5,390 bases of DNA, taken from Acidobacteriota bacterium. Lineage in GTDB: Bacteria; Acidobacteriota; Terriglobia; Versatilivoradales; Versatilivoraceae. The stretch is taken from the NCBI GenBank assembly GCA_028875135.1, contig JAPPFQ010000361.1:1-5390 (forward strand), given 5' to 3'. This document shows, one piece after another, positions 1 to 5,390 of this stretch (positions are counted from its first letter, which is position 1; each line of letters starts with the position of its first letter). The notes under the pieces are model-generated. The model did not search any database. It was not told where the DNA came from and saw only the letters and a list, made by a program, of their open reading frames with translations. The position numbers and the translations under genes are program-made.

Positions 1-1
1 C

Positions 2-3000
2 TATGAGCGCATAGCCGAAGAATCGCGGGCTCATCGCTCCACCCTGGTCTTTGTCCATACCCGCCGCCTTGCGGAACGAGTCGCCCACAAGTTGAGCCAG
101 CGCCTGGGAGAAGACCGGGTCGCCACCCACCACGGCAGTCTGTCCAAGGAAAGCCGCCTGGCGGCGGAACAGCGACTCAAGTCCGGCGCCATTTCGGTGG
201 TGGTGGCCACGGCCTCGCTGGAACTGGGCATCGACATCGGTCACGTCGACCTCGTTTGCCATGTGGGGGCTCCCCGCTCCATTGCAAGCCTGCTGCAGAG
301 AGTCGGCCGCTCCGGACACGGCCTGGACACCGTTCCCAAGGGCCTCCTCTTTCCTCTTACCCGGGATGAGTTGCTGCAAACCGCCGCGGCCGTGCGGGCT
401 GTCCGCGCCGGAGAGCTGGATCGGGTCCATATCCCCGACAAGCCTCTGGACATCCTGGCTCAGCAGATGGTAGCCACCGTCGCCGCAGGGGAGATTGCCG
501 AGCAGGAACTTTGGGATCTGTGCCGTAGGGCCTATCCCTATCGCGACTTGACCCCCGCGGAGTTTGCAGAGGTCGTGGAGATTCTCTCCGAAGGGATCTC
601 AACCCGCCGAGGTCGAGGCTCGGCCTACCTCCACCGCGATGGAGTCCACCGCCGCCTGCGGCCTCGCAGGAACGCCGCCCTTTCGGCCATCACCAGTGGG
701 GGAGCCATTCCCGACACGGCCGACTACGACGTCATCCAGGAACCTGAAAGCATCTTCGTAGGGCGGGTCAATGAGGACTTTGCGATCGAGAGCATGGCCG
801 GAGACATCTTTCTTCTCGGAAACCAGTCCTGGCGCATCCGTCGCGTGGAATCGGGCAAGCTCCGCGTGGAGGATGCTCAGGGAGCCCCTCCCACCATTCC
901 CTTCTGGGTGGGAGAAGCCCCGGCGCGCACGGCGGAACTGTCGGAAGCGGTCTCGGAACTCCGCCGCAAGCTGGCGGAGCTGCTGAGCCCCGAAACGGAC
1001 TCGGCCATCGACTGGTTGTCGCGGGAGTGTGGCCTGGAGCGGTCGGGCGCCGAACAACTGGTCGCCTATATCTCCCAGACCCGGGCCGTCCTGGGAGAGG
1101 TTCCCACCCAGCACACCGTGGTGGCCGAGCGCTTTTTCGACGAATCGGGGGGCATGCAGCTGGTGTTGCACACACCGTTTGGAGGCCGCATCAATCGAGC
1201 CTGGGGCCTGGCCCTGAGGAAGCGGTTCTGCGTCTCTTTCGATTTCGAGCTGCAGGCGGCGGCCACCGACGACGGGGTGGTGATTTCCCTGGGAGAACAG
1301 CACAGCTTTCCCCTGCAGAGCGTGGCTTCCATGGTGCGATCCGATCGAACCGAACGAGACCTGATCCAAGGGGTGCTGGCCTCTCCCATGTTCGGAAACC
1401 GCTGGCGCTGGAACGCCACCCGCTTCCTGGCCCTGCTGAGGTTCCAGCATGGCCGCCGGGTGCCGATGCCGATTCAGAGGATGCGGGCGGAGGACCTGCT
1501 GGCCGCCGTATTCCCGGCCCAGTTGGCCTGTCAGGACAACGCCCCCGGTCCGGTGGAGCCGGTGGACCACCCCCTGGTGAACCAGACGTTGCACGATTGC
1601 CTGCACGAGCCGCTGGACCTGGAGGGGTTCCTGGAGATCCTTGGCCGCCTGGAGTCGGGAGAGATTCGCTTCCTGGGGCGCGACACACCCGCCCCCTCAC
1701 CCATGTCCCACGAGATCCTCAACGCCAACCCCTACGCCTTCCTGGACGACGCGCCCCTGGAGGAACGACGTGCCCGGGCGGTGTCACTGCGGCGGATGGA
1801 CAGCGACGCCATCCAGGCCGACTCCCTCCTGGATCCCGAGGTGGTTGAGCGGGTGGTTGCGGAGTTGCGGCCGGATATCAGGGACCGCGAAGAACTGCAT
1901 GACCTGCTCCTCAACCTGGTGGTCCTGCCCTCCGATGCGGTTGGCTCCTGGCGGGAATTCATGAACGAGCTGATCGAATCCAGCCGGGCGGCGCCGGTTT
2001 CCTGGGTCGTTCCGGCAGGATTTCGCCAGGAAGCCTACGTCGCCGCCGAACGGCTGTCCTGGCTGAAGCGGCTGGTTCCCGAGACCCGGGTAGACCCTTC
2101 CTTTGAACGCCTGGCCCTGGAATCCGAGACGGGTTCGCCTTTCCTGGCGTCGCCTTCGCCGACCACCGGCAGACTCCCCGGAACTCCCGAGGAGATCGCC
2201 GCCTTCCTGGTGCGCGAGTGGCTCGAATGCCTGGGACCGGCCACGGCGGCGGAGCTGGCCGGCCGGCTCGGCCTGCCCCGCTCCACTGTCCAACTGGCCC
2301 TGGTGACCCTGGAGGCCGGCGGCGCCATTCTACGGGGGCGTTTCCGTGCCGGCTCCGGCATGCCCGCGCCGGCTGGCCCCCCTTCGCCCGCGGGCAATAC
2401 GAACTTTGCCGCGCCCGGCGGGAATGGTCCTCAATCCACCGATCAGCCGGGCCCGGACACGGAGTGGTGCGAACGCAGGATCCTGGCAAGGATCCACCGC
2501 CTGACGATCGGTCGGTTGCGCCGGGAAATCGAGCCGGCCAGCACCACCGAATTCATCCGCTTCCTGCTGCATTGGCAGCACCTGGAGCCCGGGACCCAGC
2601 TCCATGGCCGGGAGGGCCTGCTGAGGGTTCTGCAGCAACTGCAGGGGCTGGAGCTTCCGGCGCCGGCCTGGGAGCGCGACATATTGCCCAAGCGGATTGC
2701 CGGCTATCGACCCGAGGACCTGGAAGCCCTGTGTCTCTCCGGCACCGTGGCCTGGGGACGGCTGCGCTTCTCTCCGCCCCCCTCATTCGACTCGGAGGAT
2801 CCTTCAGCCGGTAACCCGCAGGCTCGGACCAAGCCCGGCCGCTCGGCCCCTCTGGCCTTTTTCACCCGGCAGGACTCCTCCTGGTTGCTGGAGTCGAGGC
2901 CCCTCTGCCTGGAGGACACTCCGGGGTTGTCTCCGGTGGCCCTGGAGGTAGCCAACGCACTGCGCCAATGGGGAGCCTGTTTCCTGTCGGACATTTCCCG

Positions 3001-3781
3001 GAGTACCGGAAGGCTCGCCGCCGAGGTGGAGGATGCGCTGTGGGAGTTGGTGAGCCGCGGCCTGGTCACCGGAGACGGGATGGCCGGGTTGAGGGTCCTG
3101 TTGCTGCCGAACCGGAAGCGGCGCGGACCGGAACACCGTTTGCGAGTCATTCGTGGAGGCAACGCCCCCGGCCGATTGCTGCCACTGGGCCGGTGGTCGC
3201 TGCTGCAGCCGCAACGCCCCCATCTTTCGAACCATCCGCCCGGTGAACCTCCCCGGCCGGAAGAATCCGCCAGCCGGATGACGTCCCCCGGTGAGGATCA
3301 TGATGAATTCGCCATTCGGATGGCCCAGCAGCTTCTGCTCCGCTACGGCATCGTCATCCGGGAGCTCATGACCCGCGAGCCTCACGCACCCCGATGGAGA
3401 GTCCTGCTCGGCATTTACCGGAGGATGGAGGCTCGGGGCGAAATTCGGGGAGGGCGGTTCGTGAGCGGCTTTGTGGGAGAACAGTTTGCCCTCCCGGAAG
3501 CCGTAGACACCCTGCGCGCGCTTCGGCGCGGACGGGCGCCGCGGGGCGACACGGTCCTGGTCCCCGCGGCAGATCCGCTGAACCTGGCAGGCATCCTCAC
3601 TCCCGGCGGTCGAGTGTCTCCCTTCTCCCACCAGTGGATCGCCATCCGGGAGGGGCTGCCGATTGAAGTGGGGGAGCTGGGAGAGGTGCTGAGCCGGTTG
3701 CAGCCCAAGCGCTCCGCTGGCACCGAGCAGGCATCGACCCGCTCAGGCCCTCGCTCCGGTGGCGAAACCCATCGACCATGA
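2..3781 (+). CDS. lhr: Lhr-family ATP-dependent DNA helicase, long form with C-terminal domain (5'-truncated)
   Basis: Superfamily 2 DNA helicase related to Lhr. Characterised members are ATP-driven 3'-to-5' translocases that unwind DNA-containing duplexes and are linked to DNA damage responses. The frame is open from base 2 and gives 1,259 residues to a TGA at 3779-3781. Long Lhr proteins have about 1,500 residues, so the N-terminal RecA domain (Walker A, DExH) lies upstream. Visible residues in order: motif IV region TLVFVHTRR (14-22); HHGSLSK (43-49); motif V VATASLELGID (68-78); motif VI QRVGRSGH (99-106); winged-helix region (about 199-245); DEAD/H-associated domain with HTPFGGRINRAWGLALRKRF (390-409); and the typical Lhr stretch HEILNANPYAFLDDAPLEER (around 570-590). 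The C-terminal region has a winged helix (730-780), EWCERRILARIHR (821-833), GRWSLL (1063-1068) and a final winged helix (1103-1175). Three Pro/Gly-rich linkers separate these modules, and the tail is basic and probably disordered. There is no frameshift. The TTG at base 92 is not the real start. Family assignment is firm; the C-terminal function is less certain. Confidence 0.95.
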   Translation, partial: YERIAEESRAHRSTLVFVHTRRLAERVAHKLSQRLGEDRVATHHGSLSKESRLAAEQRLKSGAISVVVATASLELGIDIGHVDLVCHVGAPRSIASLLQRVGRSGHGLDTVPKGLLFPLTRDELLQTAAAVRAVRAGELDRVHIPDKPLDILAQQMVATVAAGEIAEQELWDLCRRAYPYRDLTPAEFAEVVEILSEGISTRRGRGSAYLHRDGVHRRLRPRRNAALSAITSGGAIPDTADYDVIQEPESIFVGRVNEDFAIESMAGDIFLLGNQSWRIRRVESGKLRVEDAQGAPPTIPFWVGEAPARTAELSEAVSELRRKLAELLSPETDSAIDWLSRECGLERSGAEQLVAYISQTRAVLGEVPTQHTVVAERFFDESGGMQLVLHTPFGGRINRAWGLALRKRFCVSFDFELQAAATDDGVVISLGEQHSFPLQSVASMVRSDRTERDLIQGVLASPMFGNRWRWNATRFLALLRFQHGRRVPMPIQRMRAEDLLAAVFPAQLACQDNAPGPVEPVDHPLVNQTLHDCLHEPLDLEGFLEILGRLESGEIRFLGRDTPAPSPMSHEILNANPYAFLDDAPLEERRARAVSLRRMDSDAIQADSLLDPEVVERVVAELRPDIRDREELHDLLLNLVVLPSDAVGSWREFMNELIESSRAAPVSWVVPAGFRQEAYVAAERLSWLKRLVPETRVDPSFERLALESETGSPFLASPSPTTGRLPGTPEEIAAFLVREWLECLGPATAAELAGRLGLPRSTVQLALVTLEAGGAILRGRFRAGSGMPAPAGPPSPAGNTNFAAPGGNGPQSTDQPGPDTEWCERRILARIHRLTIGRLRREIEPASTTEFIRFLLHWQHLEPGTQLHGREGLLRVLQQLQGLELPAPAWERDILPKRIAGYRPEDLEALCLSGTVAWGRLRFSPPPSFDSEDPSAGNPQARTKPGRSAPLAFFTRQDSSWLLESRPLCLEDTPGLSPVALEVANALRQWGACFLSDISRSTGRLAAEVEDALWELVSRGLVTGDGMAGLRVLLLPNRKRRGPEHRLRVIRGGNAPGRLLPLGRWSLLQPQRPHLSNHPPGEPPRPEESASRMTSPGEDHDEFAIRMAQQLLLRYGIVIRELMTREPHAPRWRVLLGIYRRMEARGEIRGGRFVSGFVGEQFALPEAVDTLRALRRGRAPRGDTVLVPAADPLNLAGILTPGGRVSPFSHQWIAIREGLPIEVGELGEVLSRLQPKRSAGTEQASTRSGPRSGGETHRP

Positions 3782-3790
3782 CGCAATAGG

Positions 3791-3832
3791 AAACCAGCGC
3801 AAACCGGACTGAACCGCCATGCCGTCAACCGC
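3791..3832. repeat. Phased AACC(A/G) direct repeats, possible regulator site
   Basis: AACC followed by A or G begins at 3792, 3802 and 3812, which is an exact 10-base spacing, and again at 3827 (AACCGC). A further AACCG lies at 3846. Direct repeats spaced by one helical turn are typical of sites bound by tandem OmpR/PhoB-type response regulators, and this cluster lies upstream of an envelope efflux gene. The motif is only four to five bases long and the region is short, so chance is a real alternative. No regulator gene is visible. Confidence 0.2.
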
Positions 3833-3902
3833 ACAAAAATGTTGAAACCGGCCGCCGGGGGCCAGCGTTGTTTAGGTTGATTCGATGGCGGTGAAGCATC
3901 CT

Positions 3903-3915
3903 GGAAAGGTAGGGG
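3903..3915 (+). promoter_or_regulatory. Ribosome binding site of the adaptor gene
   Basis: A purine-rich stretch, GGAAAGG (3903-3909) followed by AGGGG (3911-3915), ends three bases before the ATG at 3919. GGAAAGG sits at a more usual Shine-Dalgarno distance (9 bases) than AGGGG. An in-frame TAG at 3910-3912 lies inside this stretch. The adaptor frame therefore cannot extend upstream, and the ATG at 3919 is fixed as its first possible start. Confidence 0.7.
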
Positions 3916-3918
3916 TTC

Positions 3919-5390
3919 ATGAGACTGCAACGTAATCTGGTTCTCCCCATCGTCGGACTGGTGGTCCTGATCGCCGTGGTTTTTCTGGTCTGGGGCGGCG
4001 GGGACGACGATCAGGCCGAGAAGTACCTGAAAGTCGAGGTTGGGCGCGGGGACGTCAGAAGGACCGTCACCTCGACCGGAACCCTGCAGGCGGTCGTCAC
4101 CGTGCAGGTGGGCAGCCAGGTCTCCGGACGGATCCAGGAACTGCATGCCGATTTCAACAGCGTGGTCAAGAAGGGGCAGACGTTGGCCATCATCGACCCG
4201 GCCAACTTCGAAGCCCAGCGGGATCGGGCCGCCGCCTCACTGGCGACTTCAGAGGCCGCGGTCAAGAACGCGGAAGCGAACCTGATCAACCGCAAGGCCG
4301 AGCTCCAGAGCGCCGAGGCCAATCTCCAGGTGTCGCGAGTGGACCATGAGGAAGCCGGCCGTCAACTGCGAAGAGCCAAGGGGCTGTTCGAGGACGGCCT
4401 CATCCCCGAACGGGACCTGGAGACGGCCCAGGCCGGCCATGATCAATCCGCCGCGCGCCTGTTGCAGGCCGAAGCCCAGATCAGCCAGATCAAGGCCTCC
4501 ATTCGATCGGCCGATGCCCAGAGGGAACAGGCGCTGGCCAACGTCAAGCAGGCCAAGGCCGAACTGAAGATGGCCCAGGTCAACCTCTATTACACCAACA
4601 TCACTTCTCCCATCGACGGGGTGGTGATCGAAAGAAGCGTGGATATCGGGCAGACGGTGGCGGCCAGCTTTCAGGCCCCCATACTGTTCCTGATCGCCAA
4701 CGACCTGGCCAAGATGCAGGTCATCGCTCAAATCGACGAGGCCGACATCGGGGCCATTTCCGAACAGGCCGAGGTCGATTTCACGGTCGACGCTTTCCCC
4801 GGACAGAATTTCCAGGGGAAAATTTCCGAAATCCGCCTCAGTTCCAAGCTTCCGGGTTCCAGCACCGAGGCCCAGCAGGCGGCCGGGTCCACCAACGTGG
4901 TCGTTTACAACGTCATGATCGACGTCGACAACCCCCAGTTGAAGCTGCGGCCGGCCATGACGGCCACCGTCACCTTCACCGTGGCCAGCGCCGAGGACGT
5001 CCTGAAGGTGGCCAACGTGGCTCTGCGCTACCAGCCGTCGGACAAGACTCCCGAGGAGATTCAGGCCATGCTGGGGGGCGGCCCGCCCGGAGCGGGAGAC
5101 GGTAGAGCGGCAGACGGCCGGCCCGGAGGCCGTGACAATCAGGCAAGGTCCGGCGGTGGGTCCGGCGGTGGGTCCGGCATGGATCCGGAGCGGATGAGAG
5201 CCATGAGAGCCCGCATGGCTCAGGGAGGAGGAGGCCGCGGCTTCGGCGGACGCGGCGGCGGACGCGGCATGGATCCGGAGCGGATGCGGGCCATCAGGGC
5301 TCGGATGGCTCGGGGAGGCGGAGGTGGACCCTTCGGAGGGGGCGGGCCCGGCATGCGTCGGGGAGGGCCGAGCGGCGACGGGGCCAGGAC
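3919..5390 (+). CDS. macA: MacA/HlyD-type periplasmic efflux adaptor (membrane fusion protein), 3'-truncated
   Basis: Periplasmic adaptor that bridges an inner-membrane pump (MacB-type ABC permease in the closest characterised family) to a TolC-like outer-membrane channel. The frame gives 490 residues and is still open at the window end. A short basic N-terminus (MRLQRN) precedes one hydrophobic helix (about 7-25). There is no cysteine, so it is a membrane-anchored protein rather than a lipoprotein. Domains: membrane-proximal strand (37-54); first lipoyl half with VQVGSQVSGRI (62-72) and GQTLAIIDP (86-94); Ala/Gln/Glu-rich coiled-coil hairpin (about 97-222) with its turn near GLIPERD (160-166); second lipoyl half, NLYYTNITSPIDGVV (222-236) and GQTV (244-247); beta-barrel (about 265-372), with LRPAMTATV (343-351) typical of the family. 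From about residue 386 the chain is a Gly/Met/Arg-rich insertion with tandem repeats. The remaining membrane-proximal strands should follow it outside the window. E. coli MacA has about 370 residues, so the insertion makes this protein much longer. Start chosen for the in-frame TAG just upstream and the purine-rich binding site. Transport substrate is unknown. An RND-pump adaptor is the main alternative, because the partner gene is not visible. Confidence 0.9.
   Translation, partial: MRLQRNLVLPIVGLVVLIAVVFLVWGGGDDDQAEKYLKVEVGRGDVRRTVTSTGTLQAVVTVQVGSQVSGRIQELHADFNSVVKKGQTLAIIDPANFEAQRDRAAASLATSEAAVKNAEANLINRKAELQSAEANLQVSRVDHEEAGRQLRRAKGLFEDGLIPERDLETAQAGHDQSAARLLQAEAQISQIKASIRSADAQREQALANVKQAKAELKMAQVNLYYTNITSPIDGVVIERSVDIGQTVAASFQAPILFLIANDLAKMQVIAQIDEADIGAISEQAEVDFTVDAFPGQNFQGKISEIRLSSKLPGSSTEAQQAAGSTNVVVYNVMIDVDNPQLKLRPAMTATVTFTVASAEDVLKVANVALRYQPSDKTPEEIQAMLGGGPPGAGDGRAADGRPGGRDNQARSGGGSGGGSGMDPERMRAMRARMAQGGGGRGFGGRGGGRGMDPERMRAIRARMARGGGGGPFGGGGPGMRRGGPSGDGAR
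5149..5178 (+). repeat. 12-bp tandem repeat encoding SGGG units
   Basis: The 12-base unit TCCGGCGGTGGG occurs twice head to tail (5149-5160 and 5161-5172) and is followed by a half copy, TCCGGC (5173-5178). It stays in frame with the adaptor and encodes Ser-Gly-Gly-Gly units, a flexible linker-like segment just before the larger repeat. Because the copies are identical at the base level, they look like a recent replication-slippage product. Confidence 0.85.
5176..5355 (+). repeat. 90-bp tandem repeat, two units, encoding a Met/Arg-rich plus Gly-rich 30-residue module
   Basis: Two adjacent units (5176-5265 and 5266-5355) keep an exact 90-base period and the adaptor reading frame. Each begins GMDPERMRA, followed by M or I, then RARMA, Q or R, and a Gly-rich stretch around a Phe-Gly-Gly. 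The first 18 bases (GGC ATG GAT CCG GAG CGG) are identical. Later codons differ mainly at synonymous sites (AGA/CGG, GCC/GCT), and the last few residues of unit two have diverged. Synonymous drift with protein conservation suggests an older duplication kept under some constraint on the amino acids. Confidence 0.8.

Larger units (their letters stand above)
3782..3918. other. Intergenic spacer between lhr and the efflux adaptor gene
   Basis: Non-coding spacer of 137 bases, visibly less GC-rich than the flanking genes in parts (for example the A-rich patch at 3834-3840). It is long enough to hold a promoter for the adaptor gene, but I see no convincing -35/-10 pair. TTGAAA at 3842-3847 resembles a -35 element but has no good -10 at 16-18 bases. 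A perfect short inverted repeat (CCGGC, one base, GCCGG) lies at 3848-3858; it lacks a following T-run, so it is not a clear Rho-independent terminator. AACC-type direct repeats occur at 3792, 3802, 3812, 3827 and 3846. Whether the adaptor is transcribed from here or by read-through from lhr cannot be decided by eye. Confidence 0.8.

Noticed and set aside
92..94. TTG as the start codon of the helicase gene
   Set aside because: Conserved Lhr sequence (TLVFVHTRRLAERVAHKL) continues upstream in the same frame to the window edge, so the true start is outside the window.
599..1606. Long minus-strand open frame (335 codons) opposite lhr
   Set aside because: It lies fully antisense to a well-recognised Lhr segment, has a His/Gln/Arg-rich composition typical of a shadow frame in GC-rich DNA, and shows no recognisable domain.
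1027..1848. Plus-strand open frame (273 codons) overlapping lhr in another frame
   Set aside because: Gly/Pro/Arg-rich shadow of the lhr frame with no family features. The lhr frame is continuous and conserved through this region.
2804..3631. Minus-strand open frame (275 codons) opposite the lhr C-terminal region
   Set aside because: Antisense to recognisable Lhr blocks (GRWSLL and the last winged helix), with no domain and biased composition.
3848..3874. Rho-independent terminator after lhr
   Set aside because: A short GC-rich inverted repeat (CCGGC/GCCGG) is present, but its arms are only five bases, the loop would be one base, and no T-run follows directly.
3842..3874. Sigma-70 type promoter with TTGAAA as -35
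   Set aside because: No acceptable -10 hexamer lies at 16-18 bases; the nearest T/A-rich hexamer is more than 20 bases away.
3415..4146. Minus-strand open frame (243 codons) spanning the lhr end, the spacer and the adaptor start
   Set aside because: It crosses two real genes and the spacer and has no recognisable motif, so it is best explained by few stop codons in GC-rich DNA.
4249..4731. Minus-strand open frame (160 codons) opposite the adaptor hairpin
   Set aside because: The reverse complement of a coiled coil gives a Leu/Gly-rich pseudo-pattern. The plus-strand adaptor frame explains the region fully.
2..5390. lhr and the adaptor as parts of one novel functional system
   Set aside because: They lie on the same strand, but the 137-base gap, the unrelated compartments (cytoplasmic DNA versus envelope) and the truncated neighbourhood give no support beyond adjacency.

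Overview
This GC-rich bacterial window holds two protein-coding genes on the + strand. Both are cut by the window edges, and a 137-base spacer separates them. The second gene is an envelope-spanning efflux adaptor with an N-terminal membrane anchor, which points to a didermic (Gram-negative type) host. The full-length Lhr architecture, the high GC and the Gly/Met/Arg-rich loop in the adaptor would fit a lineage such as Acidobacteriota. That placement is a weak impression, because no phylogenetic marker is present.

Bases 2-3781 encode the last 1,259 residues of a long-form Lhr (large helicase-related) superfamily 2 DNA helicase. The window opens just before helicase motif IV, so the first RecA domain with the ATP-binding and DExH motifs lies upstream. 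The second RecA domain, winged helix, DEAD/H-associated domain and the long C-terminal region are all visible. Bases 3782-3918 are non-coding. They carry a short, roughly 10-bp-phased AACC-type direct repeat and end in a purine-rich ribosome binding site. Bases 3919-5390 encode the first 490 residues of a MacA/HlyD-type periplasmic adaptor (membrane fusion protein). It is open at its 3' end and was recognised by direct translation. It shows an N-terminal membrane anchor, a lipoyl half-motif, a long coiled-coil hairpin, the second lipoyl half and a beta-barrel. It then enters a Gly/Met/Arg-rich repetitive insertion, in which the window ends.

The two genes have no obvious functional link: one acts on cytoplasmic DNA, the other belongs to an envelope efflux machine. 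The adaptor probably starts its own unit with a MacB-type ABC permease and/or an outer-membrane channel downstream, but these are not visible. I found no RNA gene, CRISPR array, insertion sequence or undescribed multi-gene system. The most unusual sequence is the 30-residue tandem repeat in the adaptor insertion. Lesser points are the phased repeat upstream of the adaptor and a substitution in the adaptor's hairpin-tip motif.
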